Source: Paramyrothecium sp. XJ0827
Lineage: Eukaryota > Ascomycota > Sordariomycetes > Hypocreales > Stachybotryaceae
DNA length: 64,000 bases
NCBI GenBank assembly: GCA_020881915.1
Contig: JAJFPB010000005.1
Location: 1 to 64,000, forward strand
Reading direction: 5' to 3'
Part shown: positions 34,898-46,735 of the stretch, piece by piece
Numbering within the stretch: the stretch's first letter is position 1
How the letters are laid out: each line of letters starts with the position of its first letter
Notes under the pieces: generated by a model
The model's database searches: none
The model's input: the letters and a program-made list of their open reading frames with translations, nothing else
What the model was told of the DNA's origin: nothing
Made by a program: the position numbers and the translations under genes

Positions 34898-37800
34898 ATG
34901 GGGTACTCCGCCCGCAATTATAAGAAGAAAGTACCTACAGCCCACAGGACTAAATCTGGCCCTATAGAGATTAGTTATATAGAAGATAGTCTATGCTATT
35001 ACTATAACTATAAAAAATATAAGGCAGAAAGAATATGCCTTTGTAGAGAAATAGAACCTAAAATAATAGGTACTATAAAGGAAGAATATACCTAGGAGCA
35101 TAAAGAATACTACTACCCATATTAAACCTACTATAGATATACTATCTATATAAAAGAAATAAGTAATAAACTGCCTATTAGCATTAGAGAAGCCAAATAG
35201 AGGATTAATAGGATCCCTATATAAAGCAACTAGGTAAAAAACAAGACCTATTAACTATAATTGGGCTATAGGGCAATAGAAGGAAGTAATAAACTATTGC
35301 TATAGTCCAAAAGCAAGAATAGGCAGAATAGTAAGGGTATTATATTAACTTTATAGTCCAGGGCGTAACTATTAATGCTAGGGTAAATACTAGTACTAAG
35401 GAAAATTATATTAATCCCAACTTTATAAACTAATATAAAATCCCATGGAGGAGGAAAAAGAAACCATATAAAGCTATAAATGTAGAAGAAGTTCCTTTTG
35501 CTTATAATAAGGGACTAATAAATAAAGAAGTAACCCTTCGCGTAATAATATAAGGAGTTACTTACAATATTACCCTTAATATAGTATAAGTATAATCTAA
35601 TATACTCCTAGGTAAACTATAGCTAAAGGATTAAAGACCTACCTTTAATTAGGATAATAGCTAAGTTATAATAGTAGAATTATAACTACCCCAAGTAAGA
35701 AAAAGAAAACCAAAAGAGAGAAAAGAAGTAAATATTTATAATAAAACCCTATCTAGAAAAGGAAGGACCCTCCTAAGATAGAAGGATCATTAGGTAAAAG
35801 CTAAAGTATTAACTAATAATAGAATATAACCTAGTATATAATATAAATAAAGCCAAGTAATATCTACCTATAAGTAAAAAGTAATTAACCTTATCTATAC
35901 CCTTATATATAGCATTAAGGAATAAACACAAGTAAAACAAGAAGTGGAAAACAGGCTCATAAATATCCTAGAAAAGTACTACAAATATATAAAGTTATTT
36001 ATAGAAAACCTAGAAAGTAGACTCCCCAAATACTTAGAATGGGACTACAAAATCTACCTAATTAATAGAAAAAAGACCTACTTCCTACTAATCTACAACC
36101 TTAATACTAAAGAACTAAAGATATTAAAAGAATATATTAATAAGAACCTCAAAAAGGGATATATCTAACAATTAATATCACCTACTGAATACCCTATTAT
36201 ATTTGTCCCAAAAAAGAACAGAAAACTCCGCCTATATATAGATTATTACTAACTAAATAATATTACTATTAAAGATAGAATACCTTTGCCCCTTATTACT
36301 AAAATAAGAGATTACCTATATAATAAAATAATTTTTATTGTACTTAATCTTAAAGGTACCTATAATCTAATTAGAATAAAGAAAGAAGATAAATAGAAGA
36401 CCGCCTTCTACATAAAGTTCGGACTCTTTAAAACCCTAGTAATGCTATTCGGCCTAACCAACACATTAGCTACATTCTAATGTATAATTAACTATATTTT
36501 AAGAGAATTTATAAACAACTTCATTATTATCTACTTAAATAATATACTTATTTTCTCCAAGAACAAAGAATAATACAAAGAGCACATATATAAAGTACTC
36601 CAGGCATTATAAGATACCAAACTTCTAGTAGAACCTACTAAGAGTAACTTCTATATACATAAAGTAGATTTCCTTAGATATACTATTTAACCTAATAAGA
36701 TTTAAATAGAGAAAAGTAAAATCGCAGTAGTTAAAGAATAGAAACCCCCTATAGATAATATTAAAGATATCTAGAGTTTCCTAGGATTTATAAACTATTA
36801 TAGATACTTTATTAAATACTTTAGAAAGATTACTAAACCACTAATGGACTTAACTAAGAAAGATATACCCTTTAAGTAGACCCTAGAGGCCCAATAAGCC
36901 TTTAAGGAGATTAAAGAATAAATTATTAGTAAACCTATTTTAGTGACTTTTAACCTAAAGAAGTAAATTATCCTAGAAACTAATGCCTCTAACTACGCCC
37001 TTAGAGCTACTATTAGATAAATAGGAGATAATAGACTCCTATGCCCTATTGCTTTCTAGTCTAAGAAAATTACTAGACCTCCGCTCCACTACCCTATCTA
37101 TAATAAAGAATTTATAGCAATTATTAAAGCATTTAAGGAATTCTAATACTACCTCATAGGTATAGAATATAAGATTAAGGTCTATACTAACTACTAAAAT
37201 ATTACTTACTTCGCTATAACCTAAACCCTAATAGTAAGATAAGTCTGCTATATAGAAATACTTATATCCTTTAATTATAAGATTATTTACTAAAAAGGGT
37301 CTAAAAATGGATGTACTAATGCACTAAGCTAGAAAAGCAAATATAAGCAAGAAATCCCTAAGGTAATATAGTAACTATTATACCTTAACTTAGAAGGGAA
37401 CTATAAATAGAAAACTATTAACCTAATTAAAACCTATAGGATTAAAATAGAAGATAAGTAATATAATAAAATCAGGGAATAAAGTAAAAAATATATTATA
37501 TATATTATAGAAGTACCTATAGAAGTAAGTATAGAATATAGTATAGTACCTCTATATAATAACTAAATATAGATTCTAGAAGAAATATAAGAAGAGATTC
37601 TAATTAAAATCCATAGGTACTGCACTATTAAATACAAGGGAATTAGAAAAACCACAGAAGTAATATATTAAATATATAGCTACCCCGGAATAAAGAAAGA
37701 TATAAAAAGGATTATAAGAAAATATAATATCTACAATAAAATAAAAACCTTAAGGCATAAACCTTATAGATACCTCAAACCACTACTAGTACTAACTAGA

Positions 37801-38850
37801 CCCTGGCAATTAATCTTATAGGACTTTATTATTAAGCTCCCCCAATTAAAGAAACTAAGCTCTAAAAATAGCTATAATAGCATTTTTATTATCCTTAATA
37901 GATTTACTAAATATACCTACTTTATTGCCTACAATAAGATAACTAATACTAAAGATATAGTATATTACTATTATAAGTATATTATAAGCCAATATAGTAC
38001 ACCAGAAGAAATCATCTCTAATAGAGGACCTACATTTATATCTAAGTTCTAGTAAGAATTAGTAGCTCTCCTAGGCATTAACTATAAACTAAGCACTATA
38101 TACTACCCATAGATAAATAAATAAATAGAATATATAAATTAAATCTTAGAATAGTACCTCTACTACTATATTAATTACCAGCAGAAGGATTAGGTAAAAT
38201 AGCTACCTATAGTATAATACTACTACAACAGTACTAAATTAGAAACCACTAAAATATCGCCATTCTATGCAAATTATAGATTTAAATTAACTATTAAGTA
38301 CGCTAGATATAAAGGACCCCTTAATAAACTAGCTATTATTAAGGCAAAAGAACTTAAACTATTATATAATATAATAAAACAAGAAATTTTATTTATAAAT
38401 TAGAAAATAAAGAAATATTATAATATAAAAAGATTACTAGAGCTGATCTTTAAGGAGGAAGATATAGTCTACCTACTTAGAAAAAATATAAAAATAATAT
38501 AACTAAGTAATAAGCTAGACTACAAAAAACTTAGACCCTTTAAAATCTTATGTAGAATTAAAGATATTAACTACAAACTAGAATTACTTAATATAATAAA
38601 ATACTACCTGGTATTCTATATTACACTCTTAGAACTAGTACTAGATAATAAATCTATAGAAGAATCTATTAAGGTACTTATAGAAGAAGAAGAATATAAA
38701 GTAGAATAGATACTTGTATATAAATAAATCAAAAATGGAGAAGAACTATATTTTATTAAATAGAAAAACTATAATAAAAGTAAAAATATATAGAAGCCCC
38801 CGGAATACCTAGGAAAAGCTACAATAAAGCTAAAGGAGTTCTAGTTGTAG
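34898..38850 (+). pseudogene. Gypsy pol relic: protease, RT, RNase H, integrase, chromodomain
   Basis: Just before RT, 35944-36168 is still open and reads LPKYLEWDYKIYL ... ELKILKEYI, the Gypsy pre-RT motif. RT follows: RLYIDYY (about 36225) and the active-site box YLNNILIFS (about 36531), where YLDD has become YLNN by two GAT-to-AAT-type changes. Integrase shows PWQLIL-stop-DFI (about 37800) and ISNRGPTF (about 38015; relatives have SDRG). The chromodomain lies near 38700-38830 (NGEELYFIK-stop-KNY, PPEYLGKA; relatives have YLVKWKGY and W-EP). A short open stretch at 34898-35095 is a fragment of the region between gag and RT. Confidence 0.85.
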
Positions 38851-39568
38851 GTATGGGGCCCAAATCTAAGAACTCCTCCCCTAACCTAAAAGAAGACTAG
38901 TCTATAGAGCTAGAAATACTAGTAGTATTAAGGTTATGGATAATCTAATGCTTGTAAGAATCTAGAGTAGTAAGAAGATCCGAAGGAGGCTTAATGCTAT
39001 CCTCCTTATTTAACTCCGCTATCCCATAACAAAACAATTTATTACTATAATCCTTTACTTTCCAATAAATCTTTTGGATCCTTAATAACCGGCTTACTGC
39101 CTCAGTAAGCTTAAATTAAAGTTTAGCTAGACTTTTCTTGGCCTTCTTCTCCTTAGTATCTAACTTCTCCTACTAAGACAATAACTAAGCTACTAAAAGA
39201 ATGCAATTAAAAAACAAAACCTATAGAAAATAAAAACAACTTATAAGTAGAGACTACTAAAACCCCATTATAAGAACGCCCCCAACAGACACACTCCAAA
39301 TAACGGGACAAGCCCAACGTAGGAATCTTATATCTCTTATTATATTTAAAACAATAAGTACATAGTATATTAGTAGAAATGGATTCCTTAATAACGCAAG
39401 ATAAAAGGCTTAGGTACTTAGAGGACTTTTTTAAAGGCTTCTTAATATAATCTAATATAATATTAGTATAATAATAGGATAAAATAAAAAGAAAGAAAGA
39501 GGGACCTACATACGCAATGGGGACTAACAACCTTAAGTATATCTAACACTAGGCCACAAGACTTGGCC

Positions 39569-39582
39569 TTAGAAGAAGGAGC
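39569..39582 (+). other. polypurine tract of the Gypsy element
   Basis: AGAAGAAGGAG lies just before the 3' LTR, where plus-strand DNA synthesis would be primed. Confidence 0.55.
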
Positions 39583-39586
39583 ATTA

Positions 39587-40192
39587 TATTATAACCTGAC
39601 CCAAGGCTATAACTAAACCGTAGAAAACTATATAATATAATATATAACCCCAATACTAATCCAGGGCTACTAGCCTCAAAGAAAGGCTAGCCCTATAGCG
39701 CTAGTATAATACCTAAGGCCAGCCCTAATGTACTAGCCCAAAGTAAATACTAGTATAAAAGAAGGGCTAAAAGTAAAGGACTAGTAATAAAGGGCTAGTA
39801 AAGAAAATGTCTAATATAGATAGAGACCTACATAGAAGAAGATTCCTATAAATAGCAAAAATGCATAGGAATAGATCAAGGGATTATAACCCGACTATAA
39901 TCTAGAATAGGATTAATAGATTACAGTCACTAAGTGATCTAGTGCTCTAAGGAAAGGAAACTATATATATAGATAGGAGGTTCTGTATATTATATCTAGA
40001 TTAGAACCTACTAGCTATTAATAATATATAGTCCCTAAAATAACCTTTATTATATTATTCTCTTATAAACTAGTAATAACCCCCTTATATACTTTAGATA
40101 CTTTTCCGTTATTCTATCTAAGGACAAATGGACCCCAAACAATCCTTAGTTACCCTATATCTCTCGGTGTAAGGCTACCCTCGATCGTCACA
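39587..40192 (+). repeat. Gypsy 3' LTR
   Basis: 606 bp, ends TCGATCGTCACA, a less RIPped end than the 5' LTR, and is followed by the GAAAA target duplication. Confidence 0.92.
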
Positions 40193-40264
40193 GAAAATAA
40201 AGTATTTACTAAGGAGATATAATCTAGAGTCCTTAGAGACCTTTTATAATAGATAGTAAGAGTA

Positions 40265-40368
40265 ATAAGACTTATTACTAAGCTCTTACTATTATAGTAA
40301 ATAGTTAAGTAAATCTAACTTATTTAAATTAATAATATTTATTCTAAATAAACTTTTTATAATATAAT
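40265..40368 (+). repeat. dispersed repeat B, copy 3, left part
   Basis: Matches 22715-22830 (ATAGTAAATAGTTAAGTAAA) and is interrupted by the solo LTR. Confidence 0.7.
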
Positions 40369-40973
40369 TATTACAACCTGACCCAAGGCCATAACTAAAA
40401 CCGTAGAAAACTATATAATATAATATATAACCCTAATACTAACCTAGAGCTACTAGCCTTAAAGAAAGACTAGCCCCGTAGTACTAGTATAATACCTAAA
40501 GCCAGCCCTAATATACTAGCCTAAATTAAATACTAGTACAAAAGAAGGGCCAGAAGTAAAGGACCAGTAATAAGGGGCTAGTAAGAAAAATATCTAATAT
40601 AGATAGGGACCTATATAAAAGAAGATTCCTATAAATAGTAAAAATATATAAAAATAAATTAAGGGATTATAATCTAATTATAATCTAGAATAGAATTAAT
40701 AGATTATAGCTACTAAGTAATTTAGTACTTTAAGAAAAGGAAACTATATATATAGATAGGAGGTTCTATATATTATATCTAGACTAGAACCTACTAGCTA
40801 TTAATAATATATAATCCCCAAGATAATCTTTATTATATTATTCTCTTATAAGACTAGTAATAAGTTTATATAAACTGCTTTAGATACCTTCCTATTATTC
40901 TACCTAAGAATAAATACCCCTGATCCTTAGTTACCTTATATCTCTTAGTATAAGATTACCCGCAATTATTATA
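40369..40973 (+). mobile_element. solo Gypsy LTR (605 bp)
   Basis: A full LTR from TATTACAACCTGACCC to ...AATTATTATA with no body attached and a 5-bp target duplication ATAAT on both sides (40364-40368, 40974-40978). It arose by recombination between the LTRs of an inserted element. It sits in repeat B, whose uninterrupted form is at 20300 and 22805. Confidence 0.92.
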
Positions 40974-41095
40974 ATAATAATATATATTATAAGTCTATAT
41001 AAGCTGCTGTAGTAGTCAAGCTAATTATATAAGCTATTATATAATCTTAGTAATAGTAATAATAATAGGTCTTTTATTCTTAGTACCTAGGAGAA
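40974..41095 (+). repeat. dispersed repeat B, copy 3, right part
   Basis: Continues with AAGTCTATATAAGCTGCTGT and GTCTTTTATTCTTAGTACCT, as in copies 1 and 2. Confidence 0.75.
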
Positions 41096-41096
41096 A

Positions 41097-41247
41097 AATA
41101 ACCTTTATTATATTATTCTCTTATAGACTAGTAATAACTTATATAAAATACTTTAGATACTTTCTTATTATTTTATCTAAGGATAAATACTACTTAATCC
41201 TTAGTTACCTTATATCTAATAGTATAAGATTACTCTAGATTATTATA
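41097..41247 (+). mobile_element. Gypsy LTR fragment (3' ~150 bp)
   Basis: Last quarter of the LTR, from AACCTTTATTATATTATTCT to the terminal GATTATTATA. RIPped. Confidence 0.7.
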
Positions 41248-41534
41248 TACTAGCTACTAATACTCTAACTGCCCCATGGCTAGTATTATAATGCGGCTAT
41301 AATATAGCCTTAGTGGACCTTAGCTTTGGAGAGAAAGATAGTTATTATAGGAAAAGTCCTAATACCTTAGTTAGTAATTAGGTTAGGTAACCTAGAGCCT
41401 TTTCCCTCTTTTCTCTAGTATATTACTATAAGATAATAGGGGAGGTAAATTAAAGTCTTTAAATATAGTAAATACTGCCTTGTGCCTACCTGGCTACCTA
41501 CCCTACACTTGTGATTTTATTATAATATTTCTAT
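41248..41534. other. gene-free, mixed-composition spacer
   Basis: Less RIPped than its surroundings; no open frame or motif recognised. Confidence 0.35.
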
Positions 41535-41668
41535 TTCTCTAGTTAATTATTAGTTACTAAGGATTTAATTATTATTTACCTCTTATCTTTAAGTAGATCT
41601 CTTTTTCTTTTATATAAAATTAATTATTATCTAGTAACTAATATTTCCTATAACTATAAGATATAAAG
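41535..41668 (+). repeat. ~135-bp dispersed repeat, copy 2
   Basis: TTAATTATTAGTTACTAAGG ... TATTTCCTATAACTATAAG; same unit as 30659-30797. Confidence 0.75.
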
Positions 41669-41945
41669 TAAGTAAAAGATTAGGAAATATAATATATTAT
41701 TAAGTTACTTATTTAATATAACTCTTATTACCTATTTAGGAAATCTAGGGTTCTAGGTATATACCTTTATATCTAAATCTAGTTAGCTTTATTTATATAG
41801 ATTAACCCTATTAAATTAAGAGAAATTAGGGTATTCTATTAATTAAAAGTCTAAATAAATAGATTTAAATCTTTTAAAAATATCCTATTTCTACTATTAT
41901 AGTTACTTATTATATAAAAAATTCCAGTAAATCTAGAAAATCGCC

Positions 41946-42080
41946 TTCCTATTTTTCTAGCTAATTATTAGCTACTAGGGATTTAATTATTATTTACCTC
42001 TTGCCTTTAAGTAAATATCTTTTTTTCCTATATAGAATTAATTATTATTTACTAGCTAATATTTCCTATAACTGTAAGGG
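41946..42080 (+). repeat. ~135-bp dispersed repeat, copy 3
   Basis: CTAATTATTAGCTACTAGGG ... TATTTCCTATAACTGTAAG. It marks the right border of the RIPped block; normal composition begins within 50 bp. Confidence 0.75.
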
Positions 42081-42377
42081 GTGAAAATTTTTTATAGGGG
42101 AGAGTTATTAGATATAACAGGCCGTCCCTAACCTGAGGTATAGGGTAGATAGCTTGTCCGGGATATTCCTAAACGGGGACAGTTCTAGCTAGTAGTGGTA
42201 GGGAGCCAGGTGCTATGTCCTGGAAATCCTCTCGGGCCCACTTTTCTGGTTCTAGTAGCACAACCAAACACGTGGGGCTAGCCTTCTAATTTTTACAGCA
42301 TCCATGGTACATATAGTATATAATTCCATTACTGCTCGCTAAAAATGTATTTACCGACGTAAATCTCATGCTACTAA

Positions 42378-43509
42378 TTATTTTGCTCCTTCACTAAATA
42401 GCGCCTTTTGAGTATCATAAGAATATATCAAGTCACCGTGCCAATAGTTCACCGAGTCCGCCTTGGAGATCAACCAAGCCTCATCTAGCGCCGCCACCAC
42501 ATCCTTAGGAAGTGGCCCTTTCTCCAGATTATTCAGGTTATCCTCGAGCTGGGCAACACTGGAGATACCTATCAGAATACCATCGTTGCCATCCTTGATT
42601 TGAAGCCTGGAATGGTGGACTGTCCACCTAAGCGCCGTTTCGATCATGCTTAGACCGTGCTTCTCCGTCGCCTGCTCGACCAGCTGCAGGGACTTGAATG
42701 TGCTCTCGCGGAAATACCTGCCACGGTAGTTGGACCCTTCCGCGGTGCTGACATCGGAGAAGCGCCCGCTCTCTGGGACCAGATCCTTGGACTTGATCTT
42801 GCCAGAGAAAAGGCCACCGGCAAGGGGGTTATATACCACAATATCAAGACCATAGCGGCGGCAAGCAACGAAAAGCTCCGGCTCGATATTGCGCGTGATG
42901 CAGTTGTACATGCCCTGGTAGACAGTGGGACGCACCCACCCGTTATATTTGCATGTTAGGACGATCTCGGCCACCTCGAACGCTGTGAAGTTGCTAATGC
43001 CGAAGTTAATGAACTTCCCAGCCTTATAAAGCTTATTTATCGCTTCGAGCGTCTCTGCGAATGGCACGGAGCGGTCCGCACGGTGCAAATATAAGAGCTA
43101 GAGATTGCATTTCGAATTAGAAGCCACTCAAATACGGCTGTAAAGGGCCAATATCTCATCCATTCATAGCACTCACATCGATGCAGTCTGTACCAAGTTC
43201 CTTTAAGCTCGTCTCGACAGACTCAATAACCTTGTCGGCCATGTTATCTCTAGGCTGGTCAGGATACTGAACCTTGGTAGCCAAGGTGAGTCCTCTATCC
43301 TTCCAACCGGCCTTGCATGTAAAGGCCTCCTGGCCTCCATCGACGTAAACTCTAGCCGTGTCCACCTCGCTGTATCCTCTGGACTGGAATACATCTAGAG
43401 CCTGCGTAAATGTGTTTAGATCTGTGATTCGAGCACCCCCCTCCTCCTTGGGCCCAAAGGTCATGAGACCCAGGATGATACGGTTGGTTGGGTTGGCACT
43501 GAGAGGCAT
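42378..43509 (-). CDS. aldo/keto reductase, AKR7-like (aflatoxin-aldehyde-reductase type)
   Basis: NADPH-dependent reductase of aldehydes and ketones, cytosolic. Two exons (43509-43177, 43097-42378) flank a 79-nt intron with GTGAGT donor and CTAG acceptor; together they give 350 residues. The AKR catalytic tetrad is D50, Y55, K79 and H116 (EVDTARVY, LATKVQ, YLHRAD). IILGLMTFGP near the start and the substrate-side motif VVYNPLAGGL are typical of the AKR7 branch. I chose MPLSANPTNR as start because it fits the family and a TATA box lies 96 nt upstream; the frame is open for 77 more codons but these resemble no protein. It is divergently oriented to the NmrA-like gene about 970 bp away. The substrate is unknown. 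Confidence 0.92.
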
Positions 43510-43604
43510 TCTATCTGCTACTCTGAACACGGCAATCTTGATCACTGATTCTGGAGGATGTGAAGTTGTCTGAGGGTTCTTGAAGACGCTGGAAAACAGG
43601 AGTC

Positions 43605-43612
43605 CTTTATAT
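43605..43612 (-). promoter_or_regulatory. TATA box of the aldo/keto reductase gene
   Basis: ATATAAAG on the minus strand, 96 nt before the chosen ATG; supports that start over the longer reading frame. Confidence 0.55.
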
Positions 43613-44392
43613 CCAAAAGCGGGAAAGGATACAGTCCGGTGATACGATGACTGTTGGATATTATAAATAGAAATATGGATCCTCTGACAGCTTACCATGA
43701 ACGAACACGAGCGTGACTGCACGAATAATGTGCATATCATTGGCTTACTCTCGCTTCATCTTCTTGGCCCACTTTAAATATGACCTGTTCTCAACTGTCT
43801 GTCGGATGTAAGCAGGAGACGAGGGTCTTTCGTGGACACTCTCTCTGGTATAGCTCCTTCAGTACCTCCCCGCTGCCGGTACTTCCTCGCCTCTTTTTTA
43901 CCTAAGAATCTATGTACTGACAGAGGGCCCTTGAAACTCGGGTGTCTGGTCAGTGTCGAGCACTGGGGCATGCTAGCCGCTTCCCATATGACTTTTGGTG
44001 TCGGTCAACGTCGTATTAATTCAAGAGAAATGGGGTGACCCTTTAGGTGGCTTGCTATATCGAAGGGCCGACGGTTGCTTCAGCGCACGTTGGCAGTGCG
44101 CTGCTGCCTAGTCAAAGAGGAGAACCTCTGCTTATGGTCAGACTCGATGGGCGTTGGGACTGGTGGAGAATCCCCGGACCCCTGCAAGCAGGTCAGGATT
44201 CATAACATGCATGTTCCTATGCGAAACACGATGAAGGGTTGGCTCGCTATGCACTTCTTATTCGGTGCTCACCTGAGCTGGATTTGTCAGCGATGGTTAT
44301 CAGAGGGCGGAGACGGCCTCATACACGGTCCATCACCTGTGCAATTGATCCGGTTGTTCTGCCTTGATTAAGGCGTATCATAATCTGTACTG
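43613..44392. other. divergent intergenic region
   Basis: About 780 bp between two divergently transcribed oxidoreductase genes. Small open frames show no recognisable features. The distance allows a shared control region. Confidence 0.4.
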
Positions 44393-44399
44393 TATATAT
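44393..44399 (+). promoter_or_regulatory. TATA box of the NmrA-like gene
   Basis: TATATAT about 81-87 nt before the ATG at 44480. Confidence 0.5.
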
Positions 44400-44479
44400 C
44401 GGCGAAAATGTTACACTTGGTTAAAATTTTTTGCATTGCACACATTACTTTCACTTGCAGTTCCTTATTCGTTCTCGCC

Positions 44480-45433
44480 ATGGCAACAGTTAACGCTATA
44501 GTTTTTGGGGCAACTGGAACGGTCGCCACCGCTACGGCTCGCGCGGCGAAAGAACATGGCGCAAAAGTGTTCTTGGCCGTCAGGGATGTCAACAAACCAA
44601 TGCCGAACATCACCCTCGAACAGGAGTGGAAGGATGGCTTCGAGCGAGTTGAGGCCGACCTCTCAAAGCCTGATACGCTTCAAGCCGCGGTGACTAAGAC
44701 GAAGGCAACACGTGCTTTCATTTATTTTACACCCAGCTCGCCCGATAGCATGAGGTCTTGTTTCGAAGCACTTAAATTGGCAGGGATTGAATTCATTGTC
44801 TTTCTCAGCAGCGCAGGCGTTCGGGGCGACCCTAAGGACGCTACAAAGGACAACGCTATAACCTGGGCCCATGCACGGGCCGAGGTTAGTCTCGAGGAGA
44901 AGTTCGGGAGTCAAGGGTATGTGGCGATCCGACCCGCGTTCTTTGCGACCAATTCGCTTTGGTGGAAAGAGATGATCCTAGCTGGTGACGCAAGGCTAGT
45001 ATATCCAAATGCGAAATTCGATTGGATCTCGCCCGGAGACATTGGGCGTGTCTGTGGCACAGTTCTTGCCCGAGGACGGCCAGTCCTCGATGGTACTGAC
45101 GGGAAATACAATGCTATACGTCTGTATGGACCACAGCTCTTGTCTCAGGGCGAGGGAATAGCTGCTATTGGAAGGGCGATCGGTAAAGACGTTAAGATAA
45201 CCAGTATCGGCGAGGAAGAGTTTCTCGACGTCGTCATAAAACACATGCCCGAAACCTGGGCAAAACATCTTGTGGCTATTATAAGAGTAAGAGGTGGTGT
45301 AGGTGAGGATGATGGCTTCTATGCAACATCTACGTTCGAAGAAGCTTCAGCAAATATTGCGAAGTACACAGGGAAACCGCCGACGAAGTTTGAGGTGTGG
45401 CTAGACGAGAATAAAAGCCTGTTTAGCGCCTAG
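44480..45433 (+). CDS. NmrA-like NAD(P)-binding atypical SDR
   Basis: 317 residues, one exon. The N-terminus MATVNAIVFGATGTVATATA has the GxxGxxA/G nucleotide-binding motif (G10, G13, A16) of atypical short-chain dehydrogenases of the NmrA/HSCARG group. IEFIVFLSSAG (core strand), GYVAIRPAFFATN and FDWISPGDIG are conserved positions of that group. The usual catalytic YxxxK is not evident, as in sensor-type members, so it may sense NAD(P) or act as an isoflavone-reductase-like enzyme. I chose the ATG at 44480 for its context (CGCCATGG) and TATA spacing. A start 24 codons earlier would add a hydrophobic leader, which is less likely for this family. Intact frame. Confidence 0.85.
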   Translation: MATVNAIVFGATGTVATATARAAKEHGAKVFLAVRDVNKPMPNITLEQEWKDGFERVEADLSKPDTLQAAVTKTKATRAFIYFTPSSPDSMRSCFEALKLAGIEFIVFLSSAGVRGDPKDATKDNAITWAHARAEVSLEEKFGSQGYVAIRPAFFATNSLWWKEMILAGDARLVYPNAKFDWISPGDIGRVCGTVLARGRPVLDGTDGKYNAIRLYGPQLLSQGEGIAAIGRAIGKDVKITSIGEEEFLDVVIKHMPETWAKHLVAIIRVRGGVGEDDGFYATSTFEEASANIAKYTGKPPTKFEVWLDENKSLFSA

Positions 45434-46735
45434 AAGATAAAAGGGAATGCTTTTCAAGCAAGTGTGAGAGGCGACTACAAGGCGCACTGTCAAGATTCGT
45501 TGGCCTCGTAAGGCTATGGCCCTCGAGCGTCTGTTGACAAGAACTCCAGGTATTTTCTACTACAGGTTTTATCTTTATCCACCGCGACTCTTCTTTTTTA
45601 AATATCTATCGCAGTAAGCTATTAGCTGGGCTAAATATCAGAGCCGACGCATATATCTGGAGTGGCGCATTCTCAATCACCCATCTATTCTGGAGAACAA
45701 ATCGGCGTGAGTCCTGGATAAGCTCTACCAATGGAAGATGAAGAGGACTTCAAGTTGCGTCTCGTCTCAGATCATAGTTCACCCTGCTTCTTTCAAGCTG
45801 CACCTTGGTTCCAGTGCAAAGCAGCAAGGACGGGCCGGAGGTAATCGATTGGCTGTCGCTGGGTGCTGAAGTTGGGTTGCCAGGGAGCGGGAAACCGAGG
45901 CTCGATTGTCGACTGGGAGTCAGCCCGATCTCCGAGGGATGTGGTTGACGCTACTAGTGAGGTGAATGGGATGATGAATATGCACTCGATTTTAACACTA
46001 GTCGCTCGTCGTGTTGGTAGGGCTAACTTTTGTACCCCTTTGAGCGACCTAGACCCTTCTAGTTCTCATGGCCTTCCTGGTACTACCTCTGTTATATACC
46101 TCCAAGTCACGGCACAAAGATTTCCACATAGGTCCGACTACGGCAGGTCTCCTAGTCTAGAATATTAAAAGGGCATTCTGGGTCTGTGATCACCCCATGT
46201 CTCTCCGCCATTGTGTGAGTGCCAGATTAGAAAGACCGCCAAAAATTGGCGGCGACGCCTGTTTTTCGTCCAAGTTAACGCTTTACCTATTCAGGAGGGA
46301 TTTTCTGCACAAGAATTGATAGTGAAGGAGGTGTACGGTGTAAGATTCAGGGGTGACTCAACACTCTAGCAAAGTGCAATGTCAGTACATATGTAATGCG
46401 AGGCGGGATGAGCGCAGCCTTGCGCTATGACTCTATGACTTTCGGACACCACCAGGAATGAAAATGAGCAGTCAACTCCACCTCCTCGGGTACCAAAATA
46501 AACTCAGATCAGCAGAGCGTTAGATACTCCCACATGCTATGACCGTCCATCCTAGGCTCAACTGGCTTACAACCCAGCAGGCTTTGCATGCCGCCGAAAC
46601 TGCCAGGTTCTCGAACCACTCCGCACGACTAGCCACAAGAGTACATGAGGTGGTACCTCAAAGTTGTACGGGTATAACCTTTACGCCATAGGCTCGGGCG
46701 TACGAGATTGTTTTACCACAGCTCAATCCCTGAGA
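45434..46735. other. gene-free intergenic region
   Basis: 1.3 kb of normal composition with no convincing coding frame, RNA gene or repeat. It holds the 3' regions of the converging NmrA-like and GPI-type genes. Confidence 0.5.

Larger units (their letters stand above)
32226..40192 (+). mobile_element. complete but RIP-inactivated Gypsy (chromovirus-type) retrotransposon
   Basis: 7,967 bp between two 606-bp LTRs (32226-32831, 39587-40192), with a perfect 5-bp target duplication GAAAA at 32221-32225 and 40193-40197. Gene order is gag, protease region, reverse transcriptase, RNase H, integrase, chromodomain, which is Ty3/Gypsy order. Every domain is recognisable but full of TAA/TAG stops from G-to-A changes. 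No function can remain. The chromodomain at the integrase end marks it as a chromovirus. Confidence 0.93.

Noticed and set aside
39207..39530. 107-codon open frame on the minus strand inside the Gypsy element
   Set aside because: Lies in the untranslated region before the 3' LTR of a RIPped element; no known domain.
44408..44479. N-terminal extension giving the NmrA-like protein a hydrophobic leader
   Set aside because: The family is cytosolic, and the internal ATG has much better context and TATA spacing.
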